Assembly (NCBI GenBank): GCA_002363385.1
Contig: DEVL01000002.1
Span: 350,223-414,222, forward strand
Reading direction: 5' to 3'
Origin: Stenotrophomonas maltophilia
GTDB lineage: Bacteria > Pseudomonadota > Gammaproteobacteria > Xanthomonadales > Xanthomonadaceae
Length of the DNA stretch: 64,000 nt
Position 1 is the first letter of the stretch. Each line of letters opens with the position of its first letter. Positions 37,184 to 46,183 of this stretch are shown here, in pieces. A program made the position numbers and the translations under genes. The notes under the pieces were generated by a model. It did not search any database. It had not been told where the DNA came from and saw nothing but the letters and a program-made list of their open reading frames with translations.

Positions 37184-38319
37184 GCGCGCCGCGCGTGATG
37201 GTGGGCGTCTCCGGGGGGGTGGACTCCTCGGTGGCCGCCTGGCGGCTGGTGCAGCAGGGCGAGCCGGTCGCCGGCCTGTTCATGCAGAACTGGGCCGATG
37301 ACGGCAGCGGCGACTGCCGTGCCGAGGACGACCGCCGCGACGCCGTGGCGGTCTGCGGCCTGCTGGGCATTCCGTTCCACTTCCGCGATTTCTCCAGCGA
37401 GTACTGGCAGGGCGTGTTCGAACACTTCCTGGCCGAGTACGCCGCCGGGCGCACGCCCAATCCGGACGTGCTGTGCAACCGCGAAGTGAAGTTCAAGCAT
37501 TTTCTCGACGCCGCGCGTGAGCTCGGCGCCGAGCGCATCGCGACCGGGCATTACGCCCGCATCGCACAGGTCGGCGGGCGCTGGGCCCTGCTGCGCGGTG
37601 CCGACCGAAGCAAGGATCAGAGCTACTTCCTGCACCAGCTGGGCCAGGAGCAGCTGGCGGCTACCCTGTTCCCGATCGGCGACCTGCAGAAAAACGATCT
37701 GCGCCGGATCGCCCGGGATGCGCGCCTGCCGACCCATGCCAAGAAGGATTCCACCGGCATCTGCTTCATTGGCGAACGCGACTTCCGCGAGTTCCTCGGC
37801 CGTTACCTGCCGGCGAAAAGTGGCGAGATACGCGATCCTGATGGTGCCCTGATCGCCGAACATCCGGGCGTGTTCTATTTCACATTGGGCCAGCGCGAGG
37901 GATTGAACATCGGCGGCGTGCGCGGCCGGCCGGCGGCGCCGTGGTACGTGGTGGGCAAGGATGTGGCCAGCAACGTGCTGTACGTTGACCAGGACCGCGA
38001 GAGCCCGTGGCTGCAGTCGACCCGGCTGCATTCCGAACGCGCCCACTGGATCGCCGGCGCGCCGCCTGCGCGCCAGTTCGACTGCACCGCCCAGACCCGT
38101 TACCGCCAGCCCGACGAGCCGTGCACCGTCACCGTGCACGACGATGGCACCCTGGCGGTGCGCTTCGCCCGGCCGCAGCGAGCCGTCACCCCGGGTCAAT
38201 CGCTGGTGTTGTATGACGATGAGCTCTGCCTGGGTGGCGCCGTCATCGCAGCCACCGACGCCCCTCTGGAACAGCGCCTGCGCGCCACCCCTTCTCCTTT
38301 CGAGGTATCTGCTGCATGA
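37180..38319 (+). CDS. mnmA: tRNA-specific 2-thiouridylase MnmA, 379 aa
   Basis: Makes 2-thiouridine at the wobble position of Glu, Gln and Lys tRNAs. The ATP-PPase loop [13 protein letters not shown] is at residues 9-21. The catalytic cysteines lie in [11 protein letters not shown] and [12 protein letters not shown], and the C-terminal RNA-recognition domain is complete. It overlaps both neighbours by 4 bp. Confidence 0.96.
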   Translation: MSAPRVMVGVSGGVDSSVAAWRLVQQGEPVAGLFMQNWADDGSGDCRAEDDRRDAVAVCGLLGIPFHFRDFSSEYWQGVFEHFLAEYAAGRTPNPDVLCNREVKFKHFLDAARELGAERIATGHYARIAQVGGRWALLRGADRSKDQSYFLHQLGQEQLAATLFPIGDLQKNDLRRIARDARLPTHAKKDSTGICFIGERDFREFLGRYLPAKSGEIRDPDGALIAEHPGVFYFTLGQREGLNIGGVRGRPAAPWYVVGKDVASNVLYVDQDRESPWLQSTRLHSERAHWIAGAPPARQFDCTAQTRYRQPDEPCTVTVHDDGTLAVRFARPQRAVTPGQSLVLYDDELCLGGAVIAATDAPLEQRLRATPSPFEVSAA

Positions 38320-38930
38320 GTTTTTCCGTCGACGACCGTGTTCTTGCTCTGGCCGGCATCGCCCAGGCCCTGCAGCAGGTACGCCGCATCGCCGAAACCG
38401 GCCACTCCGAAGCCGCCGTGGTGCGTACCGCGGTGGACAGCGTGTTCCGCATTGACGCTGCCACCCCGCAGGAGATCTACGGCAGCGCCAGCAATGTCGC
38501 CCCCGGGCTGCGCCTGCTGCACAACTACCTGAGCAGCCAGGGCCAGGACGAGCACCTGCCCCGGCTGGCGCTGTCGGTCCTGCAGCTGGAGCGGCGCTTC
38601 GTGCGCGAGCACGAGATCGTGGCCAAGGTCAGCACCGGGATCGAGCGCGCCCAGGCCCAAGCCACCGAGCTGGGCGACAGCGCCCACCCGGACGTGCTGG
38701 CCGCGCTGGGGGGGCTGTACGCCGACACCATCAGCAATCTCAAACCCCGCGTGATGGTCCAGGGCAACCCGCATTACCTCGGCCAGGCCGGGGTGGTCGC
38801 CGAGATCCGCGCGCTGCTCTTGGCCGCGGTCCGCTCGGCCGTGCTGTGGCGCCAGACCGGCGGCCAGTACTGGGACTTCCTGTTCTCGCGCAAGACGATG
38901 CTGGAAGCGGTCGCGCGCCAGTTGCGCTGA
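38316..38930 (+). CDS. hflD: High-frequency lysogenisation protein HflD, 204 aa
   Basis: An all-helical peripheral protein (DUF489) found next to mnmA in gamma-proteobacteria. In E. coli it binds the lambda CII protein; its housekeeping role is not settled. The sequence [19 protein letters not shown] and [20 protein letters not shown] is family-typical. The start overlaps the mnmA stop codon. Confidence 0.93.
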   Translation: MSFSVDDRVLALAGIAQALQQVRRIAETGHSEAAVVRTAVDSVFRIDAATPQEIYGSASNVAPGLRLLHNYLSSQGQDEHLPRLALSVLQLERRFVREHEIVAKVSTGIERAQAQATELGDSAHPDVLAALGGLYADTISNLKPRVMVQGNPHYLGQAGVVAEIRALLLAAVRSAVLWRQTGGQYWDFLFSRKTMLEAVARQLR

Positions 38931-39038
38931 GGTAAACCGCGGTAACACCCGGTCGCCGGGCCCTTGCGGGGGCCGGCACCGGGGCGTATGCAGGGTCGCG
39001 AGCCCGCCGCCGTGATGCATGAAAATTACGCGGATGGC

Positions 39039-39065
39039 TAAAGCAAACCGGGGTACGGCCGATAC
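39039..39065 (+). promoter_or_regulatory. FliA (sigma-28) promoter of the chemoreceptor gene
   Basis: TAAAG, a 14-nt spacer and GCCGATAC match the FliA consensus TAAAG-N14-GCCGATAA with one difference. The predicted start is about 24 nt before the ATG at 39095. Confidence 0.85.
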
Positions 39066-39094
39066 AGCATCCGTGCACCTCCCCGAGAACGTCC

Positions 39095-40285
39095 ATGTAC
39101 TCACGCCTCTTCATCCGCTTGGCCGCCCCCCTGGTCCTGACCCTTCTGCTCCCCGTTGCCATCGGCTTCGAGTGGCCAGCCGCCCTTCGCTGGGCGATCC
39201 TGACCACGATGACGCTCAGCTGGCTGGGCTTCGCCTGGTGGACGGCTCGCGCCCAGAACCAGCGGTCGCCCGAGCAGGCCCGCATCCTGCGTGAGCAGGA
39301 CCAGTTGCTGAGCGAGCTGCGCTCGTTCGTCGGCAACGAAATCGAAGGTTCCCGCGGCGAAGTCGAACGCGCCCGTGACCTGATCCGCCACGCCGTCAGC
39401 GGCCTGGGTGGCAGCTTCGATGCCATGAACCGCAAGTCCCGCCAGCAGAGCCAGGCCCTGGCCCGCATCGTCGATCGCGCCGGTGAAGACGGTGGCGCCG
39501 GGGTCGATGTGGCCCGCTTCGCCCAGCACGCCAGCCACCGCATGGAACAGCTGGTGGAAGCGCTGGAACAGGTCAGCGGCCAGAGCAGCAACACCGTGCA
39601 GCACATCGACCAGATGGCGCAGCACCTGGATGGCATCTTCGCGCTGCTGGAAGACGTCAAGTCGATTGCCGACCAGACCAACCTGCTGGCCTTGAACGCC
39701 GCCATCGAAGCTGCGCGTGCCGGTGAAGCCGGTCGCGGGTTCGCGGTGGTCGCCGACGAAGTCCGCAACCTGTCCGAGCGCTCGACCACCTTCAACGAGC
39801 AGATCCGCAAGCTGGCCCACAGCTCCAAGGACGCCATCGCCAAGGTTCGCGAGACGGTCTCGCACATGGCCTCCCGCGATATGGACCGGTCCCGCGAAGC
39901 GCGCCAGGAAGCGGCGGCGATGCTGGACAACGTGGCCCAGATCAATGCCTCGCTGGGCGACGGCATGCGCGAGATTTCCGAGTGCGGCCGGGCGATCGAC
40001 AGCAGCGTGGCCGAAGCGGTCCGCGCCCTGCAGTTCGAGGACATTGCCACCCAGGCCCTGGGCGGCGTGCACACCCACCTGGACCGCCTGACCGCCATCA
40101 ACCGCGAAGCGGTGGCCCTGCAGGAACTGCTGCAGCGCAATGGCGGCGTGGTCGACGAAGAGATCGTCACTGCCCTGCAGCGCACCGGCAACCGCCTGCG
40201 CGACATGCGCAGCGAATGGGAGCGTCCGCCGCACAAGGCTGTCGCCCAGCAGAGCATGGCCGCCGGCGCGGTCGAACTGTTCTGA
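39095..40285 (+). CDS. Methyl-accepting chemotaxis protein without a periplasmic domain, 396 aa
   Basis: Two adjacent hydrophobic segments (about residues 7-25 and 32-49) with no sensor domain between them are followed by a cytoplasmic helical signalling domain. The hairpin tip for CheA/CheW binding is [19 protein letters not shown] with [20 protein letters not shown]-terminal tail with [13 protein letters not shown] resembles soluble or membrane-anchored receptors sensing intracellular cues. Expression from the FliA promoter fits chemotaxis. The cue is unknown. Confidence 0.9.
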   Translation: MYSRLFIRLAAPLVLTLLLPVAIGFEWPAALRWAILTTMTLSWLGFAWWTARAQNQRSPEQARILREQDQLLSELRSFVGNEIEGSRGEVERARDLIRHAVSGLGGSFDAMNRKSRQQSQALARIVDRAGEDGGAGVDVARFAQHASHRMEQLVEALEQVSGQSSNTVQHIDQMAQHLDGIFALLEDVKSIADQTNLLALNAAIEAARAGEAGRGFAVVADEVRNLSERSTTFNEQIRKLAHSSKDAIAKVRETVSHMASRDMDRSREARQEAAAMLDNVAQINASLGDGMREISECGRAIDSSVAEAVRALQFEDIATQALGGVHTHLDRLTAINREAVALQELLQRNGGVVDEEIVTALQRTGNRLRDMRSEWERPPHKAVAQQSMAAGAVELF

Positions 40286-40319
40286 TCCCGAGCTATCGTG
40301 CCTCTCCCGGCACACACTG

Positions 40320-40346
40320 CGGCCCCGGTTCATCCCGGGGCCGTTG
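40320..40346 (+). terminator. Stem-loop after the chemoreceptor gene
   Basis: CGGCCCCGG and CCGGGGCCG form a perfect 9-bp stem with a 6-nt loop, followed by TTGTG, a weak T-run. It lies 34 bp after the stop codon. Confidence 0.6.
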
Positions 40347-40384
40347 TGCTTGCACTACCCGCCTTGGCTGCAGATGATCGACCG

Positions 40385-40666
40385 ATGTTGAATGCGTCCA
40401 TGCTGTCCGTTGCATCCCCAGCACCCACCGACCTGGAGCCGGTGGTACAGATCGCCGACGGCGACCTACAGGCCGCCGTCAACGAACACGCTCCCCTGCT
40501 CGGCCGCGCCCTGATCGCGCATCTGGAACGGCTGGCACAGCAGGAGCTGGCGAAACTGGCCAGCCAACCCATCGATCCGGGCACCACGCCCATCGATCCC
40601 GCCCTCGCCGGCCTGGCGTGGGACCTGGGCCTTAGCGGTGACGATCTGGGTGCTGCTGCGCGCTGA
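40385..40666 (+). CDS. Hypothetical protein, 93 aa
   Basis: A small acidic, alanine/leucine-rich protein (VVQIADGDLQAAVNEHAPLL, then HLERLAQQELAKLASQP) with two predicted helices and a PIDP-containing C-terminus. Codon use resembles that of neighbouring real genes. No signal peptide or motif is seen, and the ATG has no clear ribosome site. It follows a hairpin after the chemoreceptor gene. A shadow ORF cannot be excluded. Confidence 0.45.
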   Translation: MLNASMLSVASPAPTDLEPVVQIADGDLQAAVNEHAPLLGRALIAHLERLAQQELAKLASQPIDPGTTPIDPALAGLAWDLGLSGDDLGAAAR

Positions 40667-40761
40667 GCCCGGCACCTGGACAACGTCATGGCGGTGGCCC
40701 GGCTCGAATCGCCGGATGAAACTCTCCGCAGGATCGACGGAATCCAGGACGTAACCCGCGT

Positions 40762-40962
40762 ATGCACCTCATGGAGCGCGTGTGCGCGCATCCGTTGACG
40801 CCGCGCACCATCATTCTGCTCTTGGATGACCCGGAGATGCAGGGCAGGATCGGCCCTGTGGACCAATGGATCGGCTACCCGCCCGTCTTCGCGCAGGCTG
40901 GATGGTCGCAACCCGGAGCTTTGTTCTGGGTCCGCCGCGACGGTCCGCCTGCCCTTGCGTGA
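40762..40962 (+). CDS. Possible small ORF, 66 aa, perhaps a gene remnant
   Basis: The translation (IILLLDDPEMQGRIGPVDQW, then PPVFAQAGWSQPGALFW) looks protein-like but lacks a ribosome site. In another frame just upstream (40690-40800) DETLRRIDGIQDVTRV also looks protein-like. The pair may be a frameshifted remnant. The rest of the 474-bp gap 40667-41140 shows nothing else. Confidence 0.25.
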   Translation: MHLMERVCAHPLTPRTIILLLDDPEMQGRIGPVDQWIGYPPVFAQAGWSQPGALFWVRRDGPPALA

Positions 40963-41140
40963 CTACCGACTGGCATTCCCGCGAAGGGTCTGGATCCGCA
41001 CTGCGGAACGCCGCCACTTCTCCAAGGGCGGCAAACCTCACGAAGGAGATTCGGGCGCGGATCCGATGAGGGGGTACGCTGAGACGAAAGGACGGCTCGA
41101 CGCCGCCTCCATGCCCGCTGAACGTTGCGCCGGAATCCGC

Positions 41141-43927
41141 TTAGACGCTCTGCGTCACTTCCGCGTAACTCTCACGCGAGGGCGTCTGTGTGCCCAGCTT
41201 CAACCATAGCGCCAGGTCGCGCGGGGCCAGCGGACGCGAGTACAGGTAACCCTGGATCTCGTCGCAGCCCTGGCGACGCAGCATGGCCTCTTCCTGCGCG
41301 GTTTCCACGCCCTCGGCCACCACCTTCATGCCCAGGGCATGCCCCAGGTGCACGATCGCCTGGGTGACTTCCGCGGTGCCCGCGTCGTGCAGCATGCCTT
41401 GGACGAAACTGCGGTCGATCTTCAGGCGCCCGACCGGGAACCGGTTGAGGTAATGCAGGTTCGAGAAGCCGGTGCCGAAGTCGTCCACCGCGAGCGGGAC
41501 GCCATGGCGCTCCAGCACATCGAAGCAATGGCGCAGCACGTCGGTGTCACGGATCAGCGCGGACTCGGTCAATTCCAGCTCCAGCCGCTGCGGCGGCCAG
41601 CCGTGCGCGTGGCAGATGTCGATCACGCGCTCGGCAAAGCCGCGGTCACGCAGCTGCACGGCCGAGACGTTCACGGCGACGCGATCGAACTCCAGCCCGG
41701 CTGCGTCCCACGCCGCCGCCTGGCGGCAGGCCTCGGTCAGTACCCAGTCGCCGATGCGCACGATCTCGCCGCACTTCTCGGCGATCGGGATGAACTCGGC
41801 CGGGCTGCAGTAGCCGATCCCGGGCCGATGCCAGCGCAGCAGCGCCTCGATGGCCGGTGGCTGGTCGTTCTCGGCGTGCAGCAGCGGCTGGTAGGCCAGG
41901 GTGAACTCTTCGCGCTCGATCGCGCCCAGCAGGGCGTGTTCGATCTCCAGCTTGCGCTGGATCTTGGCCAGCGCGTCCTGGCTGTAGTACTGGTAAGTGT
42001 TGCGCCCCGCTTCCTTGGCGGCATACATCGCCGCGTCGGCAGCGCGCAGCAGCGACTCGAAATCCTGTCGGCTGTCGTCCAGCATCGCGATGCCGACGCT
42101 GGCGCCGACCTTCAGGGTGCTTTCGCCACGCTGCAGCGGTTCGGCCAGCGAGGCAATCAACTTGCGCGCCACGTGGCCAGCATCTTCCGGCGCGGCCAGG
42201 TCACGCAGCACGACAATGAACTCATCGCCACTGAAGCGGCCGAACAGGTCGTTGTTGCGCAGGCTCTGGTGCAGGCGCGAGGCAGCGGCCTTGAGCAGCG
42301 CATCGCCGGTGGCGTGGCCGAAGGTATCGTTGATGGTCTTGAAGCCATCCAGGTCGATGAACAGCATCGCCAACGGACTGCCACGATCACGTGCCACCTC
42401 GATCGCATCGGCGGTCTGCTCGCGCAGCAGCATGCGGTTGGGCAGGCCAGTCAGCAGATCGTAGTGGGCCAGCAGCTCGATGCGCTCGTTGGCCTCACGC
42501 TCGCGGGTGATGTCACGGAACAGCACGACGAACCGCGTCGGCAGGCCGTCGCGGTGATCCAGCTCGATCAGCACCTGCACCCAGATGCGCAGGCCGGACT
42601 GCCGGTAGAAACACAGGTCAAGCTGTTCGGGCAGACCGCCTTCGGCGATACGCAGCAATGCCGCCTCGAAGGCGTCGCGCGAGTCCTGGGTGTACAGGCT
42701 CAGCGCCTGGTCCAGCGTGATCGGCTCCTTGCGCAGCCCGTGGATGCGGTAGCACTCCTCGGTCCACTGCATGTGGCGGGTGCTCACCTCGATCTCACAG
42801 CCGCCGATGCGGCCCAGCGCCGAGACGCGGTTGAGCAGTTCGGTGCGCCAGCGGATCAATGCGTCGGTCTGGTGCTGCTCAGTGATGTTCTGGACCTGGC
42901 CCAGCAGGCGCTGGATGCGCCCTTCCGGCCCGACCAGCGGCTGCATCCACACGCGCAGGTAAAGCGCGTTGCCGGTGCTGCGGGTCAGTTCCAGCTCCAG
43001 CGTGGCCGCCTCGCCATCGCGCCACATCCGGCGCCAGGCGCGACGCAACCGGCCGCGTGATTGCGGTTCCAGCTGACGCAGCCAGTGGCGCCGGCCGTAC
43101 ATGGGGTCGTCGCCGGTCTGAAGCAGTGCCCGGAACTCCGGCGACCACCAGAACTGGCGCGCCTCCGGATCCCACGACCAACTGCCCATGCTGGCGATGC
43201 GCTGGGCTTCGCGCAGGTGCACCTGCTGCTCGCGCAGCTGGGCTTCCATCTGTTTCTGGGCCTGGATGTCGGTATGGGTACCCACCATGCGCAGCGGCTG
43301 GCCATCGGCGGTCCGGGAGACGACGCGGCCGCGGTCCAGCACCCAGCGCCACTCGCCATCGGGGTGGCGGGCGCGGAACTGGGCAGTGTAGGCGGCGCTG
43401 TCCCCGCGCAGGTGCGCATCCAGTGCGGCGCGTACGGTCGGCTGATCGTCGGGGTGGACATGCTCCAGCAGCGCGCTGACGCCGTCTGCATGGGCATCGG
43501 ACTCCTCGATCGGCTGACCATCCCAGCGGCGCGAGCGGCGCACGCTGTCACTCGGCAGATCCCAGTCCCACAGGCCATGCCCAGCGTGATCCAGCGCCAC
43601 TTCCCAGCGGCTGCCGGCAACGCTGGCGACCGGCTCGGGCACGCTCACGGTGAAGGCCAACAGGTGGCCGTCCGGATCGTGCACCGCGCGCATCCAGCCG
43701 TCGAAGCGACCGGCCGGGCCGCCCGGCAGCTGGCAGGGAATCAGGCCGCCATCGGCGGCAAGCAGGCGCAGGTCCTCCAACATCTCGCCATACGCGGCGA
43801 TCGTCGCCGGCAGGCCGTGTTCACGCGCAGCCGGGTTGGCCGCGAGCGGACGCCCGGCACGGTCGAGGATGACCAGCGCCGAAGCCAGCGGGTGCTGCAG
43901 CAGACTCGCGATAATCCCTTGGTCCAC
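41141..43927 (-). CDS. PAS-GGDEF-EAL c-di-GMP signalling protein, 928 aa
   Basis: Several PAS domains occupy about residues 1-500 (blocks WEVALDHAGHGLWDWDL, SMGSWSWDPEARQFWWSPEF, GRIGGCEIEVSTRHMQWTEE), followed by GGDEF (about 520-680) and EAL (about 690-928). The cyclase signature is SGDEF (S566), one change from GGDEF, with DLDGFKTINDTFGH intact. All EAL residues look present: EALLRW (E694), ELTES, DDFGTG, KIDRSF and AEGVET, so phosphodiesterase activity is likely. It has no membrane segment. The GTG start (43927) follows GGAG and lies downstream of the FliA promoter at 43972-43998; the farther ATG at 44017 would be upstream of the transcript. Confidence 0.88.
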   Translation of the reverse strand: MDQGIIASLLQHPLASALVILDRAGRPLAANPAAREHGLPATIAAYGEMLEDLRLLAADGGLIPCQLPGGPAGRFDGWMRAVHDPDGHLLAFTVSVPEPVASVAGSRWEVALDHAGHGLWDWDLPSDSVRRSRRWDGQPIEESDAHADGVSALLEHVHPDDQPTVRAALDAHLRGDSAAYTAQFRARHPDGEWRWVLDRGRVVSRTADGQPLRMVGTHTDIQAQKQMEAQLREQQVHLREAQRIASMGSWSWDPEARQFWWSPEFRALLQTGDDPMYGRRHWLRQLEPQSRGRLRRAWRRMWRDGEAATLELELTRSTGNALYLRVWMQPLVGPEGRIQRLLGQVQNITEQHQTDALIRWRTELLNRVSALGRIGGCEIEVSTRHMQWTEECYRIHGLRKEPITLDQALSLYTQDSRDAFEAALLRIAEGGLPEQLDLCFYRQSGLRIWVQVLIELDHRDGLPTRFVVLFRDITREREANERIELLAHYDLLTGLPNRMLLREQTADAIEVARDRGSPLAMLFIDLDGFKTINDTFGHATGDALLKAAASRLHQSLRNNDLFGRFSGDEFIVVLRDLAAPEDAGHVARKLIASLAEPLQRGESTLKVGASVGIAMLDDSRQDFESLLRAADAAMYAAKEAGRNTYQYYSQDALAKIQRKLEIEHALLGAIEREEFTLAYQPLLHAENDQPPAIEALLRWHRPGIGYCSPAEFIPIAEKCGEIVRIGDWVLTEACRQAAAWDAAGLEFDRVAVNVSAVQLRDRGFAERVIDICHAHGWPPQRLELELTESALIRDTDVLRHCFDVLERHGVPLAVDDFGTGFSNLHYLNRFPVGRLKIDRSFVQGMLHDAGTAEVTQAIVHLGHALGMKVVAEGVETAQEEAMLRRQGCDEIQGYLYSRPLAPRDLALWLKLGTQTPSRESYAEVTQSV

Positions 43928-43971
43928 GCCTGTAACTCCGATAACGCACCCGACAGCCGGGAACGCAATCG

Positions 43972-43998
43972 TTAGCGGCGGGTTTTGCGGATTATTGA
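43972..43998 (-). promoter_or_regulatory. FliA promoter of the PAS-GGDEF-EAL gene
   Basis: On the minus strand TCAAT, a 14-nt spacer and GCCGCTAA resemble the FliA consensus: the -10 differs at one base, the -35 at two. The start would be about 38 nt before the GTG at 43927. Confidence 0.55.
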
Positions 43999-44074
43999 GC
44001 GTTCCGGCCACCTGCATGCGCTTCCCGGACAGGTAAGATGACGCTCGCCTTTCCCGATCGGCCCGCCCTGCCCC

Positions 44075-46180
44075 ATGCCCACCGACCTGCCAGGCCCCCT
44101 CGCCCCCGCCACCGCGACCTTGCTGGCCCGTGACCTACGCCGCGACCGGTGGCGCGTGGTGGTGGCCTACCTGGTGCTGGCGCTGGTCTGGATCCTGTGC
44201 AGCGATGCGGCCGTCAAGGTGGTCGCCGGCGATATGCAGACCGCGGCGCAATGGCAGACCATCAAGGGCACCTTCTTCGTACTCTCCAGTGCCGCCCTGA
44301 TCTACCTGCTGCTGCGCCCGCTGGCCCAGCATGTATTGAGCACCCATGCCCGGCTGGAGTGCTCGGAGACCCGGCATCGCCAGATGTTCGAGGGCAATCC
44401 CGGGCCGATCCTGGTCTATGACCTGGACTCGCTGGCCATCCTGGACGTCAACCCGGCCGCGGCCAGCTTCTTCGGCTTCAGCCGCGATGCGTTCACCGCG
44501 ATGTCGATCAATGCCCTGTGGCCACCGGGCCATGTTCCGGCGCTGGAAGCCAAGCTGGCGCAGATCCGCGACAACCCCGAACAGCTGTGCGTGATCACCG
44601 CCGATCTGTGCCTGAGCGATGGCAGTACCCGGCGCATGGAGATGCGCAGCAATCTGATCAGCTATGGCGGTCGCCGTGCACGCCTGCTGATCGCGATCGA
44701 CCGAACCCGCGAAGACCAGGCCCTGCTGCGTCGTGACCAGGCGCTGGCACGGGTGGAGGAAGCGCATGAAATGGCGCGTATCGGCGCGTGGGAGATCGAT
44801 CCGGCCACCGGCCTGGGCCGCTACGCCAACCAGGTCTACCGCCTGCTCGGCCGGCGCCCGCCCGAGGCCCGGCGCTGGCATCGCTTCGAGGAGCTGCTGG
44901 TGCCGGCCGACCCGGCCACCGCCGCGCTCAGCGAGCAGCTGCTGCAGGACATGAGCTCCAGCGAGCCGGTGCAGATCGATGTGCTGCTGCCGCTGCTGGC
45001 CATGGATGGACGGTCACTGATGGTGCACCTGCGCGCCGAGAGCGGCCAGGACGATGCTGGTCGGCCGCGCGTGCTCGGCACCCTTCAGGACGTCACCGAG
45101 CGCGAGCAGTCGCGGCGCCTGCTGCGCGAACGTGAGGAGCAGTTCCGCGAGCTGGTGCGGGTGCTGCCTGACGGCGTGGTGATCCTCTCCGAAGAACATG
45201 TGCTGTACGCCAATGCCTGCGCAGCGGCGCAGTTCGGCTACGGCCAGCACACCCTGCTGGGTGAGCCGCTGGCCGCCCTGGTCGCGCCGGAAGATCTGGC
45301 GCGGGTCCGCAGCCAGCTGTTTGCGCAGATTCCGCTGCAGGGCGTGGGGGCCGGCGAGGTGATCGGCATGCGCCGGCTCAACGGCCAGCGCTTCCAGGCC
45401 GGCCTGGCGGTGGGTGACGTGCGCTACGGCGGGCGCAACTGCAAGCTGCTGATCGTGCGCGACCTCAGCGAACCGGAGCGTATCCGCGAGGCACTGGAAA
45501 CCAGCAACCGCGAACTGCAGGCCATGGCCGGCCGCCTGTTCTCGCTGCAGGAAGACGAACGCCGGGCGATCTCGCGCGACCTGCACGACGACATCGGCCA
45601 GGCCATCACCGCGATGAAGTTGTCGGCCTACGCGGCGCAGGACGAGCAGGATGCCGCGCGCCGTGACGAGGACCTGGCCCAGATCATCCAGTTGGCCGAT
45701 GCCACCGTGGGCAAGCTGCGCGACATCTCCACCCTGCTGCGCCCGCCGCAGCTCGATGCGCTGGGCCTGGAAGCGGCGCTGCGCTGGCAGGCCGGGGTGC
45801 TGTTCCGCTCGGCGGCGATCGAACTGCTGCCGGACATCCAGTCCCTGCCACGGCGGCCGGCCGGCGATATCGAGCAGGCCTGTTTCCGCATTGCACAGGA
45901 AAGCCTGACCAACGTGCTGCGCCATGCGCGCGCCAGCCAGGTGAACCTGCACCTGCGCGATGTGGACGACCACGGCCTGCACCTGCAGGTCCGCGATGAT
46001 GGCGAAGGCTTCGACCCCGATGGCCCACGCGGGCTGGGCCTGATCGTGATGCGCGAGCGCGCGCAGAGCGTGGGTGGCACATTGCGCATTGAATCGGCGC
46101 ACGGCGCCGGTACCCTTATCGACCTTTACCTGCCGTACCGCGCTTCGGGCGCGACGGCTCACGACGCTCTGGAACACTGA
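44075..46180 (+). CDS. Membrane PAS histidine kinase (NarX/HisKA_3 type), 701 aa
   Basis: Two membrane helices (about residues 27-45 and 66-82) flank a short periplasmic loop. Three PAS-like domains (about 95-210, 235-340, 360-470) follow, then the dimerisation helix EDERRAISRDLHDDIGQAIT with phospho-acceptor His504, and an HATPase region ending in DGEGFDPDGPRGLGLIVMRE. Kinases of this subfamily normally pair with LuxR-type regulators; here the next gene, 3 nt away, encodes a GGDEF-EAL-REC protein. A weak FliA-like match lies at 44034-44060. The signal is unknown. Confidence 0.88.
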   Translation: MPTDLPGPLAPATATLLARDLRRDRWRVVVAYLVLALVWILCSDAAVKVVAGDMQTAAQWQTIKGTFFVLSSAALIYLLLRPLAQHVLSTHARLECSETRHRQMFEGNPGPILVYDLDSLAILDVNPAAASFFGFSRDAFTAMSINALWPPGHVPALEAKLAQIRDNPEQLCVITADLCLSDGSTRRMEMRSNLISYGGRRARLLIAIDRTREDQALLRRDQALARVEEAHEMARIGAWEIDPATGLGRYANQVYRLLGRRPPEARRWHRFEELLVPADPATAALSEQLLQDMSSSEPVQIDVLLPLLAMDGRSLMVHLRAESGQDDAGRPRVLGTLQDVTEREQSRRLLREREEQFRELVRVLPDGVVILSEEHVLYANACAAAQFGYGQHTLLGEPLAALVAPEDLARVRSQLFAQIPLQGVGAGEVIGMRRLNGQRFQAGLAVGDVRYGGRNCKLLIVRDLSEPERIREALETSNRELQAMAGRLFSLQEDERRAISRDLHDDIGQAITAMKLSAYAAQDEQDAARRDEDLAQIIQLADATVGKLRDISTLLRPPQLDALGLEAALRWQAGVLFRSAAIELLPDIQSLPRRPAGDIEQACFRIAQESLTNVLRHARASQVNLHLRDVDDHGLHLQVRDDGEGFDPDGPRGLGLIVMRERAQSVGGTLRIESAHGAGTLIDLYLPYRASGATAHDALEH

Positions 46181-46183
46181 CCC

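Noticed and set aside
40298..40384. N-terminal extension of the 93-aa hypothetical ORF
   Set aside because: The extension would be encoded by the terminator-like hairpin after the chemoreceptor gene.
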